Of a DNA stretch of 64,000 nucleotides, positions 16,393 through 25,933 are shown piece after piece. Source of the DNA: an uncultured Clostridia bacterium (GTDB lineage: Bacteria; Bacillota; Clostridia; Oscillospirales; Acutalibacteraceae); NCBI GenBank assembly GCA_947631855.1, contig CANRMX010000001.1:62001-126000 (forward strand), read 5' to 3'. The position numbers and the translations under genes were made by a program. Under the pieces are notes generated by a model, which saw nothing but the letters and a program-made list of their open reading frames with translations, had not been told where the DNA came from and did no database searches. Within the stretch, counting starts at the first letter, position 1; the number at the start of each line of letters is the position of its first letter.

Positions 16393-19197
16393 TTATGCTT
16401 CGGTCTGCTCCTGGGCGGCGTGGAAGGAGGCCATCAGTTCTTCCATGGTCTGCTTCAGCTCCAGCTCGCAGGATTTGAGCTCCAGGCCGGTCTGGGCGGG
16501 ATAGAACCGCAGATAGGTGGTGTTCATGCCCATCACGTTCAGCTCCACGGTCTTCCATTCCCGTTCGCTGCCGTTGAGGGTGATGGTGCCCAGCAGATTC
16601 CGCTCCTGGAAGATGGACAAGGGCAGCTGGGAAACATCGTTGGAATCGGTGCTGCGCAGGGTGATGCGCATGGTATAGAGGCCGCGCTCTCTGGGGGTGA
16701 CGGAGAACTGGGTGTTGTGGCCCTTCTCCAGATCGATCTTGGAAACATCCAGCACGATGTGGTTGTTCTCGTCGCTCTCGGCGAAGTACATTTCCCCGGA
16801 GACGTCTCCCTCAAAGGAGGGCGCGTTCTTCAGCTCCTGATCCAGCTCCGTCTCAATGCCGCGCATCCGCAGCAGGGCGGGGGACTTGAGCAGGAATTTG
16901 CAGATGTTCTCGGCGGAGCGCAGATACTCGTGCCGGGTGACGGTGCCGGCGGCCAGGGCCTCGGCGGAGTTGTCGTGATTGGTGTTGTCCGCGCCGGAGG
17001 TGGTGACCATGTACAGATCGTTCTGGGCCCGGATGAGGGCGGCCATGTTGGTGCGGTCGCCGGGGCAGTTCTCATCGTTGCCCTGGGCCCACCAGTCGGT
17101 CATCACCTGGCCCTCATAGCCCCACTCGCCCCGGAGGATGGTGGTGAGCAGATCGTAGTTGCTGGCCGACCACCAGCTGTTGATGGGATTGTAGCTGGTC
17201 ATGATGGAGTAGGCGCCGCCTTCCTTCACGGCGATCTCGAAGCCCTTCAGGTACAGCTCCCGCAGGGCCCGCTCGGAGACCACGGCCTCCACGTCGTGGC
17301 GGTGGAATTCCTGGGAATTGCAGGCGAAGTGCTTGATGGTGCCGGTGACGCCGTATTTCTGCATGGCGGTGAGCTGGGCGGCGGCCATCTTGCCGGTGAG
17401 CAGGGGATCTTCGGAGAAGTATTCAAAGTTCCGGCCGTTCAATGGGTGCCGGTGCAGATTGATGCCCGGCCCCAGCAGGGTATCCACCTTGTTCTTGCGC
17501 AGCTCCAGGCCCTCGTATTCGTAGAGCTCGTGGATGAGCGGCAGGTTGAAGCTGCACGCCTGGCAGGTGCCGTTGGGCATGGCAAAGGCCATGGTGCCGC
17601 AGTCCATGCGGATTCCGCTGGGCCCGTCCGCGCAGCACCCGGCGGGAATGCCAAAGGCCTGCAGGCTGGGGGTCAGGCCACCGAAAGCGCCGGCGGTGCC
17701 GGGCGTCACCTTGGGCGAGCACATGCCCTCGCCGCGCACCATCACGATGAGATCCTCATCGGACAGCTGATCCACGAAATCCTCCAGGGATACCTTGCCC
17801 TCGGCCACATCGGCCAGCTTGTAGCCCTTGTCGCCGGTGCAGGGCCGGGCGGCGGGCAGGCGGTCGGCCCGCTTCTGCGCGGCGCTGACGGTCTGCAGGG
17901 GCGCGGGCTCATACACCTTCTCCATGGCCGGGCCGGGACGGAGGCGCTCAAAAGCGGTGACGGGGGCGCAGGCTTCCTCCAGCTGCTCCACCACGGTGTC
18001 GGGCAGCTCCACGCTGCCGGCCTGGGGGACGCTGCGCACGTCGGTGCCCACATAGAATTTATAGGTACCGGCCTCCAGCACCCAGGCAGATTTGTGCCCG
18101 GTGACGCCGCTGTCGTCGTAGGAGGCCAATGCCGCCACGGGGCAGGAGAGGTTCACAGTTTCGCTCTCGCCGGGGGCCAGCAGAGCGGTCTTGCCAAAGG
18201 CAACCAGCGCGCGCACCGGCTTGCCCAGCTTGCCCTGGGGCGCCTCCACATAGACCTGCACCACTTCCTTGCCGGGCGTGCTGCCGGTGTTGGTGACGGC
18301 GGCGGAGAATCCCACCACCCCGTCCGCGAGAGACACCGGCCCGGCGGTGACGGAGAAGGTGGTATAGCTCAGGCCGAAGCCGAAGGGATACAGCACCTTG
18401 TCGGGGGCGAAGGTCTCGAAATACCGATACCCCACGTAGATATCTTCCTGATACACGTTGCGGCTGCTGCTGCCGTGATTCCCGGCGGCGGGATAGTCGT
18501 CGATGGAAGCGGCCACGGTATCGCTGAGCTTGCCGGAGGGGGCGGCTTTGCCGGTGAGCACGTCGGCGGTACCCAGGCCGCCCTCCTGACCGCCCTGCCA
18601 GACATAGAGCACCGCGCCGGGCTTGTATTCTTCCACCCAGCTCATGTCGATGATATTGCCCACGTTGAGCACCACGGCCACCCGGTCAAAGGCGGCGCAC
18701 ACGGTTGCCAGCACCTGACGCTCCGCGGCGGCCAGCAGATAGCTGCCTTCTGCGGCGGAATTGTCCTTATCCTCGCCGGCGGTGCGGCCGATGATGACCA
18801 CGGCTGCGTCGTTGCGGGCGGCGGCGTCTGCGGCCAGGGCAGAATCCAAAGGCATTTCCTCCTGATACCAGGGCTCGTTTGCCCAGCCCTGGCCCACGTC
18901 GAAGGGATGATCCTCCAGCCACGTCTCGTAGACGGCTTTCAGGGATTGATCCACCTCCACCCGGCCGGATTCCTCCAGCGCCTCGGTGATGGTGGGCACG
19001 TGGCCGGTATTCACCAGCCCGCCGGAGCCGGCGCCGCTCTTATAATAGTTGAACTGGCTGCGGCCGAACACGGCCACCCGGGTACCCGGCCCGAAGGGCA
19101 GGGCGCCGTTCTCGTTGCGCAGAAGCACCGCGCCCTCTGCCACGGTTTCCCGGGCCTTGGCGGCGTAGGCTTTCACGTCGTACTTTTTCAGTGCCAT
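16393..19197 (-). CDS. glycoside hydrolase family 3 (beta-glucosidase-like), reversed domain order
   Basis: GH3_C-like and FnIII-like regions precede catalytic barrel with IKHFACNSQE and VMTDWW; start set at MALKKYDV after GGAAAGGGG. Confidence 0.9.
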   Translation of the reverse strand: MALKKYDVKAYAAKARETVAEGAVLLRNENGALPFGPGTRVAVFGRSQFNYYKSGAGSGGLVNTGHVPTITEALEESGRVEVDQSLKAVYETWLEDHPFDVGQGWANEPWYQEEMPLDSALAADAAARNDAAVVIIGRTAGEDKDNSAAEGSYLLAAAERQVLATVCAAFDRVAVVLNVGNIIDMSWVEEYKPGAVLYVWQGGQEGGLGTADVLTGKAAPSGKLSDTVAASIDDYPAAGNHGSSSRNVYQEDIYVGYRYFETFAPDKVLYPFGFGLSYTTFSVTAGPVSLADGVVGFSAAVTNTGSTPGKEVVQVYVEAPQGKLGKPVRALVAFGKTALLAPGESETVNLSCPVAALASYDDSGVTGHKSAWVLEAGTYKFYVGTDVRSVPQAGSVELPDTVVEQLEEACAPVTAFERLRPGPAMEKVYEPAPLQTVSAAQKRADRLPAARPCTGDKGYKLADVAEGKVSLEDFVDQLSDEDLIVMVRGEGMCSPKVTPGTAGAFGGLTPSLQAFGIPAGCCADGPSGIRMDCGTMAFAMPNGTCQACSFNLPLIHELYEYEGLELRKNKVDTLLGPGINLHRHPLNGRNFEYFSEDPLLTGKMAAAQLTAMQKYGVTGTIKHFACNSQEFHRHDVEAVVSERALRELYLKGFEIAVKEGGAYSIMTSYNPINSWWSASNYDLLTTILRGEWGYEGQVMTDWWAQGNDENCPGDRTNMAALIRAQNDLYMVTTSGADNTNHDNSAEALAAGTVTRHEYLRSAENICKFLLKSPALLRMRGIETELDQELKNAPSFEGDVSGEMYFAESDENNHIVLDVSKIDLEKGHNTQFSVTPRERGLYTMRITLRSTDSNDVSQLPLSIFQERNLLGTITLNGSEREWKTVELNVMGMNTTYLRFYPAQTGLELKSCELELKQTMEELMASFHAAQEQTEA

Positions 19198-19243
19198 CCT
19201 AAATGACCCCTTTCCAGAATATTGCCGAACCTTTCGCGGCTCT

Positions 19244-19272
19244 ATTATACCAAAATTCCGGGCGCTCCACAA
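19244..19272 (-). promoter_or_regulatory. sigma-A promoter for GH3 gene
   Basis: minus strand TTGTGG-17 bp-TATAAT. Confidence 0.65.
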
Positions 19273-19402
19273 GAGGTTTTGTGCTTTTTTGTGATTTTGC
19301 ATCCCCCACTGTTCTGTCTATGTTTGCACTCTGCAAAGATATAAAATTTGATCCATACAAAAATGCCCTCAAAAAATTTTTGAAAAATCTTCAAATTTTC
19401 AC

Positions 19403-19431
19403 TTGACATTAGAGAAATGATATGGTATTAT
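19403..19431 (+). promoter_or_regulatory. sigma-A promoter
   Basis: TTGACA-17 bp-TATTAT. Confidence 0.75.
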
Positions 19432-19560
19432 CTTCCTGTAAGGTGATTTCGCACAAAAAAGATTTCGCAAATACTCGTTTTTTGCTTTTCGTTTCCGGTA
19501 TTTCCAGCGAGTGTACGGCGCTGTGAAAATACAAAATATTATTTTAGGAGAGTGGTTTTT

Positions 19561-19875
19561 ATGAAGGCAACGAAGCGATTGCTGGCTCTGCTGCTGGCGG
19601 TCATGTTTGTGGTGGGGGCGTTTGCCGTGCAAGCTGCTACTATACAGTATTGCCCGTACTGTGGCTCTAATAGCGTGGTGCAGACAAATAAGACTGTTTC
19701 TTACGGTAGCCGCCATACTATAGCGTCGGGATGTTCTGCTGCACCAAACAGCAACAATCACACGCATATTCCAGGCACTACCGTAACTACGACAATTTCT
19801 TGTAGCTATTGTGGTTATTCAACCTCTTCATCGCGCACAGGTGAGTGGTGTACTCTGGCGAATAGGCTCCTTTAA
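19561..19875 (+). CDS. small secreted protein with two CxxC pairs (zinc-ribbon-like)
   Basis: signal peptide; CPYCGS and CSYCGYS; AGGAGAGTGG SD. Confidence 0.6.
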   Translation: MKATKRLLALLLAVMFVVGAFAVQAATIQYCPYCGSNSVVQTNKTVSYGSRHTIASGCSAAPNSNNHTHIPGTTVTTTISCSYCGYSTSSSRTGEWCTLANRLL

Positions 19876-19909
19876 TTGACTGCATTCAACTCAACAGAAG
19901 CCGGTAAAC

Positions 19910-19946
19910 GGAACGAAAGCCTAATGCTGTATTAGGCTTTCGTTCC
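19910..19946. promoter_or_regulatory. 16-bp perfect stem-loop immediately 5' of the solute-binding protein SD
   Basis: GGAACGAAAGCCTAAT-GCTGT-ATTAGGCTTTCGTTCC, no poly-T tract. Confidence 0.7.
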
Positions 19947-19963
19947 ATTACAGGAGGTTTATT

Positions 19964-21313
19964 ATGAAGAAAAAAAGTAGCGTTATCTTCTTTTTCTGCT
20001 TACTGGTCACATTATTGATTTCTGGCTGTTCTGGTAAACAGAAACCTCTTCGTATCCTCGTTGACATTGAGGGCGCATATACAACATACCCGGATCTCAA
20101 TCAAAATGCTTCCTGCGGCGATTTTCTGGCCGACAATGTAAAACTGCTGGGTGGGCCGGAGGATATCGAGATAGAAGTGATTCCGGCGGAAGGTGCGGAA
20201 CGGGATGTGGCTTTGACCCGCGTTCGCACGGAAGTTATGGCGGGTGGCGGGCCGGATGTGTTCATCGTCAGCAGTGCAACTGCTCCGAACCCAGAAAAAA
20301 TGCAGGCGGAGTTGAAGTCGCTGTTTCTCATGCCGGAGAAGACGAAGGAATTGGGCCTGTTCTACCCGTTGGATGAGTACATTGAAAATGCCCAATACAT
20401 GGAATGGGACAAGCTCACTCCCGCCGTGATGGCGGCAGGGCGTTCTGAAAAATACGGACAGGTGTTGCTGCCCTTGGTCTACGATTTCAACACCGCGTTC
20501 TTTTTGAAAGATGATATTTCCTACACACCCACGGCGGCAGGCAACTGGGAGGATGTACTGAACGATGAGACCGGGATTCTAAAATCGGTAATGCCTTGCG
20601 GTCAATTTACCTCGAGCAGTGATATGCTGGGTGTGCTGGCCGACTACACCAAAAATGAACTGCTGTTTACAGAGGAGGAACTGTATCAGCGCATAGATGA
20701 ATCCGTAGAGATGCTTCACCAAGATGAGGCTTCTACCGACCTGCCCAAGCATTATCTTACCACTTATAGTGCTGGCTGGGACAAAAGCGATAACATTGAG
20801 TCTACGGATTTCGGTATTGTTTTTGCCTCCGAATTGGAGGAATGTCAGGAGCAGAAAAAACAACTGCCCATCAAAGCTATCCCCACTTACAGCGACGATG
20901 GCGGCGCGGTGGCCACCGTCCGTGCCTTTGCGGCCATCAATGGGAACACGAAACGTCCTGACGACGCATTTCTTGTGCTGGATTATCTGCTGAGCAAAGA
21001 GGGCCAGTCCACGTCGCTGATTTACCACCGTCTGAGCGATACCGGCGTTCCCACTTATGAGGGGCTGATGACAGAGGAAAATCCCGTTGTCCTGTCTAAC
21101 GGGGTAAAGTGGAGTATGTCGGACGAAAACTACGAGGCGTTCTGTCAGGCACGGGACTGCATCACCCATGTGAAATTTTTGGGCACGATCGAGATGGAGT
21201 TGGATCGATTGTGGTCGAATTTTGAAAAGGCGAAACGTCTGGGTGAAGATGTCGATTTGAAAGAGATGGTGCATGAAGCCTACAGCCGCATGGCGATTGA
21301 AATAGGCGAATAA
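19964..21313 (+). CDS. extracellular solute-binding lipoprotein (family 1-like)
   Basis: lipobox LISGCSG; MAGGGPDVFIVSS and SBP-like C-terminus. Confidence 0.75.
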   Translation: MKKKSSVIFFFCLLVTLLISGCSGKQKPLRILVDIEGAYTTYPDLNQNASCGDFLADNVKLLGGPEDIEIEVIPAEGAERDVALTRVRTEVMAGGGPDVFIVSSATAPNPEKMQAELKSLFLMPEKTKELGLFYPLDEYIENAQYMEWDKLTPAVMAAGRSEKYGQVLLPLVYDFNTAFFLKDDISYTPTAAGNWEDVLNDETGILKSVMPCGQFTSSSDMLGVLADYTKNELLFTEEELYQRIDESVEMLHQDEASTDLPKHYLTTYSAGWDKSDNIESTDFGIVFASELEECQEQKKQLPIKAIPTYSDDGGAVATVRAFAAINGNTKRPDDAFLVLDYLLSKEGQSTSLIYHRLSDTGVPTYEGLMTEENPVVLSNGVKWSMSDENYEAFCQARDCITHVKFLGTIEMELDRLWSNFEKAKRLGEDVDLKEMVHEAYSRMAIEIGE

Positions 21314-21343
21314 CCGCACGATCTGATTTCTTTCAAAATCCGA

Positions 21344-21372
21344 TTGAGCTTTCCGGGAAAAGATGCTACAAT
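21344..21372 (+). promoter_or_regulatory. sigma-A promoter for degV
   Basis: TTGAGC-17 bp-TACAAT. Confidence 0.6.
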
Positions 21373-21405
21373 GGGGGGGAATCAACAGGAGTCGGAGGGC
21401 AAACC

Positions 21406-22248
21406 ATGGTAAAGATCATCACGGATTCCGCCGCGGATTTTGAAGCGGAGGAGCTGCAAGCGCTGGACGTGGCCTGCATCCCGTTGAGCGTGACATTTGG
21501 GGAGCGGGAATATCAGGAGAATGTGGACCTGACCAAGGCCCAGTTTTACAGCCTTTTGGATTCGGAGCCCACTTTTCCCAAGACGAGCCAGCCCTCGCCC
21601 ATGACCTTGGAGCGGTATCTGCGGGCGGCGCAGGCTTCCGGCCAGGAGGCGGTGGTGATCACCCTGTCCTCTGCGCTGAGCGGGACGTATCAGGGTGCGG
21701 TGCTGGCCAAAGAGCGGCTGGGGTATGACCGCTGTCTGATTTTCGACAGCCTCATGGCCACGGCGGGCCAGCGGATTTTGGTGGAGCAGGCGGTCAAGCT
21801 GCGGGATCAGGGCGCGGCCGCCCGGGAGATCGTGGCAGAACTGCACGCCCTGCGCCCCAGGATGACCCTGTATGGCTGCATCTACACGCTGGAATTTCTC
21901 CGCCGCGGCGGGCGCATCTCGGGCACGGCGGCCGCGCTGGGGGCCATGGCGAACATCAAGCCCATCATCACGGTGACCAAGGACGGCCGGATCGAGATCC
22001 CGGCGAAGGTGCTGGGTCGGCAGCACGGCATGCGGTACCTGCTGAAAGAATTTGCCGCCGCCCCGCCCGATCCCGCTTACCCCATCTATGTGATGTACGC
22101 CAATGTGCGGGAGAACACCGAGCTGCTGGCCGGAGAGCTCCGGGCGCTGGGGTACGACATCCAGGAGAAGGATTTCAAAAACGTGGGCGCGGCCATCGGC
22201 AGCCACATCGGCCACAACGGCTTCGGGTACGTCTATATCGCGAAGTAG
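21406..22248 (+). CDS. DegV family (fatty-acid binding) protein
   Basis: KIITDSAADFEAEE; FPKTSQPSP; YTLEFLRRGGRISG. Confidence 0.9.
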   Translation: MVKIITDSAADFEAEELQALDVACIPLSVTFGEREYQENVDLTKAQFYSLLDSEPTFPKTSQPSPMTLERYLRAAQASGQEAVVITLSSALSGTYQGAVLAKERLGYDRCLIFDSLMATAGQRILVEQAVKLRDQGAAAREIVAELHALRPRMTLYGCIYTLEFLRRGGRISGTAAALGAMANIKPIITVTKDGRIEIPAKVLGRQHGMRYLLKEFAAAPPDPAYPIYVMYANVRENTELLAGELRALGYDIQEKDFKNVGAAIGSHIGHNGFGYVYIAK

Positions 22249-22408
22249 AGCGAAAGCCCCACCCGGGGCTTTAGCATGGCGACAAAAACGAAATTCTTCG
22301 AGGGATTAACACGGTTGCTCCGGCTGCCTTTCCTTGATAGTAGATGAACCCATCGTGAAATGCGCCGCCAAAGGTGGCGCATTTCCAGCGTTCGGCGCAG
22401 CCGACACG

Positions 22409-22437
22409 CTTGCGCCGCATCCGGCTGGACTGGAGCG
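22409..22437 (+). repeat. 29-bp direct repeat copy 1
   Basis: CTTGCGCCGCATCCGGCTGGACTGGAGCG. Confidence 0.85.
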
Positions 22438-22455
22438 GCGTTCTTTTGGAAATCT

Positions 22456-22483
22456 ATATGCTCCCCCTTTCGGGGGAGCATAT
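22456..22483. terminator. stem-loop between direct repeats
   Basis: ATATGCTCCCCC-TTTC-GGGGGAGCATAT followed by TTTAAT. Confidence 0.6.
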
Positions 22484-22538
22484 TTTAATAGAGCGTGGCC
22501 TAATCTTGACAAATCATTCTGCCGGGAGTATGATATGC

Positions 22539-22567
22539 CTTGCGCCGCATCCGGCTGGACTGGAGCG
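22539..22567 (+). repeat. 29-bp direct repeat copy 2
   Basis: identical to 22409-22437. Confidence 0.85.
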
Positions 22568-22588
22568 ACAGCAGAAAGGAAATCGCAT

Positions 22589-23167
22589 ATGAAAAGAATG
22601 AATGTCCGTACCTTGGTGGGCCTGGCCATCTTCACGGCCCTGGTCATCGTGCTGCAATTCCTGGGCAGCTTCATCCGCTTCGGGATGTTCTCCATCTCGC
22701 TGGTGCTGATCCCCATCGTGGTGGGCGCGGCCCTCTACGGCTGGGGCGCAGGCGCCTGGCTGGGATTCGTCTTCGGGGTGGTGGTCCTGCTTTCCGGGGA
22801 CGCCGCGGCGTTCCTGGTGGTCAACGTGCCGGGGACGATCCTCACGGTGCTGCTCAAGGGCACGCTGGCGGGCCTGTGCGCCGGCGCGGTGTACAGGCTG
22901 GCATCCAGAATCAACACCTATGTGGGGGTGATCGCCTCCGCCGTGGTGTGCCCGCTGGTGAACACAGGGATCTTCCTGCTGGGGTGCATGATCTTCTTCC
23001 TGCCCACCATTACCGAGTGGGGAGAAGCAGCGGGATTCTCCGGCCTGGGCAGCTACATTCTCTACGGACTGGTGGGGGGCAATTTCCTCTTTGAGATGCT
23101 CTTCAACATCGTGTTCAGCCCGATCATCCTGCGGGTGATCCGCATCGGCCAAAAGACCGGCGCGTAA
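22589..23167 (+). CDS. ECF transporter S component, probable pantothenate transporter (PanT-like)
   Basis: multi-TM ECF S-component profile; directly upstream of coaX. Confidence 0.75.
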   Translation: MKRMNVRTLVGLAIFTALVIVLQFLGSFIRFGMFSISLVLIPIVVGAALYGWGAGAWLGFVFGVVVLLSGDAAAFLVVNVPGTILTVLLKGTLAGLCAGAVYRLASRINTYVGVIASAVVCPLVNTGIFLLGCMIFFLPTITEWGEAAGFSGLGSYILYGLVGGNFLFEMLFNIVFSPIILRVIRIGQKTGA

Positions 23168-23189
23168 GCCGCCAAGAGGAGATTCTGCT

Positions 23190-23957
23190 ATGATCTTAGC
23201 CATTGACGTGGGCAATTCCAACATCGTCCTGGGCTGTATTGAGGACGGGACCATCCAGAATATTTCCCGCATTCAGACCCACACCCGGGCCACGGAGCTG
23301 GAGTACGCCATCAAGCTGCGGGAGGTGCTGGGCTTCCACGGCATCGACCCCAAGGGGCTGGAGGGCGCGATCCTTTCCTCGGTGGTGCCGCCGGTGACAG
23401 GGGCGCTGGCCGGGGCGGTGAAGGCCATCACCGGGCGCACCTGCATGGTGGTGGGGCCGGGAATGAAGACCGGCCTCAACGTGGCCATCGACGACCCGGG
23501 CACCCTGGGCGCCGATCTGGTGGTGGGCAGCGTGGCGGCCATGGCCTATTACAGCGTGCCGGCCATCGTCATCGACCTGGGCACCGCCACCACGGTGATG
23601 GCCATCGACAAGAACGGCAGCTATCGGGGCGGGGCCATCATGCCAGGGGTGAAGCTCTCCTACGACGCCCTGGCCGCGGGCACCAGCCTGCTGCCGGTGA
23701 TCTCTATCACCGCGCCCGCCAAGGTGATCGCCACCAACACGGTGGACGCCATGCGCTCCGGGGCGGTGTTCAGCACGGCGGCGGCACTGGACGGGATGAT
23801 CGACCGGATGGAGGAGGAGCTGGGCGAGACCTGTACGGTGATCGCCACCGGCGGACTGGCCTCCTCGGTGGCGCCCTATTGCAGGCGGCAGGTGATCTGC
23901 GACGACGACCTGCTGCTCAAGGGCCTGTGGGCGCTGTACCTCAAAAACAAAAAATAG
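23190..23957 (+). CDS. coaX: type III pantothenate kinase
   Basis: MILAIDVGNSNIVLG, GADLVVGSVAA, VIDLGTATTV, GGAIMPGVKLSYDAL. Confidence 0.94.
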   Translation: MILAIDVGNSNIVLGCIEDGTIQNISRIQTHTRATELEYAIKLREVLGFHGIDPKGLEGAILSSVVPPVTGALAGAVKAITGRTCMVVGPGMKTGLNVAIDDPGTLGADLVVGSVAAMAYYSVPAIVIDLGTATTVMAIDKNGSYRGGAIMPGVKLSYDALAAGTSLLPVISITAPAKVIATNTVDAMRSGAVFSTAAALDGMIDRMEEELGETCTVIATGGLASSVAPYCRRQVICDDDLLLKGLWALYLKNKK

Positions 23958-23969
23958 GCAATCATGCAG

Positions 23970-23996
23970 ACGCCTCGGGCGACCGGGGCGTTTTTC
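23970..23996 (+). terminator. intrinsic terminator after coaX
   Basis: ACGCCTCGG-GCGA-CCGGGGCGTTTTT. Confidence 0.7.
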
Positions 23997-24151
23997 TGTG
24001 CCCGGCCCGGTCAAAAACCGTGAAAAATATCCAGAAAACCCGGTTAAACCGATGGAAATATTTACTTGTGCCAACGGGACGCCTGTGGTACAATGTTAAC
24101 TTGTGACAATAGATTTAGCCAACGTGGCGAAGAGGGAAGGAGATTCGGAGA

Positions 24152-25933
24152 ATGATCTTCGGCAAGCATATCAACCGGTACTACCTGAAATACGGCGTGG
24201 TGCTGTTCATCGGCATCGCGGCGCTGATCACGGTAGACTATATGCAGCTGCTGATCCCGAATCTGTATCAGATGGTGGTCAATGGCATCAACGACGGACA
24301 AGTTGTGGTGGATGGCCAGACCCTGCCCTTTGATATGGATTTTCTGCTGGATCGCGTCTGTATGCCCATGGTTGGGGTCATCCTCTCCATGGTGTTCGGC
24401 CGTTTCCTGTGGCGTGTGTGCATCTTCGGTTCCGCCATCAATGTGGAATCCGACCTGCGCAACCGCATGTTCGATCACGCCAAGGATCTGTCCAGAGAAT
24501 ACTATCAGGTCAACAAGGTGGGCAATCTCATGAGCCTGTTCACCAACGACCTGGAAACGGTGCAGGAGTGCTTCGGCTCCGGCTTCATGATGATGTGCGA
24601 CGCCCTGTTTTTGGGCGGGATGTCCATCATCCGCATGTGGGGCATGAACCCGTTCCTCACGGCACTTTCGCTGATCCCCATGGTGCTGCTGCTGTGCGCC
24701 AGCACGGTGATCGGCAAGTACATGACCAAAAAGTGGGATATCCGCCAGGCGGCTTTCTCCAACCTGTCGGATTTCTCCCAGGAGAGCTTCTCCGGCATCG
24801 CGGTGGTGAAAGCCTTCGTGAAGGAAGCCAAGGAGCTGATGGCCTTCAAGAAGCTCAACCGGGAGAACGAGGTGGCCAACGTGGATTTCACCCGCTCCTC
24901 GGTGCTGCTGCGCATCCTGGTGAACCTGTTCGTGGAGTCCGTCATCTGCGTGGTGCTGGGCTACGGCGGGTATCTGGTGTATAAGCACCAGTTCAACGCC
25001 GGCCAGCTGGTGGAGTACATCGGCTACTTCCAGGCGGCGGTGTGGCCCATCATGGCCGTGTCCGAGCTGATCGACATGCACAGCCGGGGCAAGGCCTCTC
25101 TGGATCGCATCAGCCAGCTGCTGGAGGCCAAGCAGGATGTGGTGGACCGTCCCGACGTGAAGCCCCTGCCGGAGATCAAGGGGAAGATCGAGTTCAAGAA
25201 CCTCAGCTTCCGCTATCCCGATGGGGAATACGACGCGCTGAAGAACCTCTCCTTTACCATCGAGGCCGGAGAGAACGTGGGCCTGGTGGGCAAGACCGGC
25301 TCCGGCAAGACCACGCTGGTGGACCTGATCCTGCGCACCTACAACGTGCCCGACGGCACCATCTTCGTGGACGGCCACGACGTGAACACCGTGCCCATCC
25401 GGGACGTGCGGGCAGGCGCGGCCTATGTGCCCCAGGATAACTTCCTGTTCAGCGACACCATCGCCAACAACATCGGCTTTGCCCGGGACAACGTGGACCT
25501 GGGCTCGGTGGAGGCCATGGCCAAGCTGGCCGACGTCCACGACAACATCCAGGAATTCTCCGAGGGCTACGAGACGGTGCTGGGCGAGCGGGGCGTGACG
25601 GTCTCCGGCGGCCAGAAGCAGCGTATCTCCATCGCCCGGGCGCTGATGAAGGACGCGCCCATCCTGATCCTGGACGACTCGGTGTCCGCCGTGGACACCC
25701 AGACGGAAAAGGTGATTTTGGAGAATCTGCGGAAGACCCGGGCGGGCAAGACCACCATCCTCATCGCCCACCGCATCTCCACCATCGAGCAGATGGACAA
25801 GATCATCTACATCGAAGACGGCGAGCTGGTGGCCATCGGGCCCCACAGCCAGCTGTATGAGACCAGCCCGGACTACCGGCATATGGTGGATCTCCAGCGG
25901 CTGGAGGAGGAAGGAGGCGCCCTCAATGCATGA
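24152..25933 (+). CDS. ABC exporter, ATP-binding/permease subunit (heterodimer half 1)
   Basis: TM domain; GKTGSGKTTL, VSGGQKQRISIARAL, ILILDDSVSAVD (Asp at catalytic Glu position). Confidence 0.93.
   Translation: MIFGKHINRYYLKYGVVLFIGIAALITVDYMQLLIPNLYQMVVNGINDGQVVVDGQTLPFDMDFLLDRVCMPMVGVILSMVFGRFLWRVCIFGSAINVESDLRNRMFDHAKDLSREYYQVNKVGNLMSLFTNDLETVQECFGSGFMMMCDALFLGGMSIIRMWGMNPFLTALSLIPMVLLLCASTVIGKYMTKKWDIRQAAFSNLSDFSQESFSGIAVVKAFVKEAKELMAFKKLNRENEVANVDFTRSSVLLRILVNLFVESVICVVLGYGGYLVYKHQFNAGQLVEYIGYFQAAVWPIMAVSELIDMHSRGKASLDRISQLLEAKQDVVDRPDVKPLPEIKGKIEFKNLSFRYPDGEYDALKNLSFTIEAGENVGLVGKTGSGKTTLVDLILRTYNVPDGTIFVDGHDVNTVPIRDVRAGAAYVPQDNFLFSDTIANNIGFARDNVDLGSVEAMAKLADVHDNIQEFSEGYETVLGERGVTVSGGQKQRISIARALMKDAPILILDDSVSAVDTQTEKVILENLRKTRAGKTTILIAHRISTIEQMDKIIYIEDGELVAIGPHSQLYETSPDYRHMVDLQRLEEEGGALNA

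Noticed and set aside
16420-19206. 928-aa plus-strand ORF opposite GH3
   Set aside because: Antisense to a clear GH3 gene; low-complexity Gly/His-rich composition typical of high-GC antisense open frames.
22334-22589. N-terminal extension of the ECF S component, or a riboswitch, in this segment
   Set aside because: The extension is encoded by repeat sequence and a good SD (AGAAAGGA) precedes ATG 22589; I could not match any riboswitch consensus.
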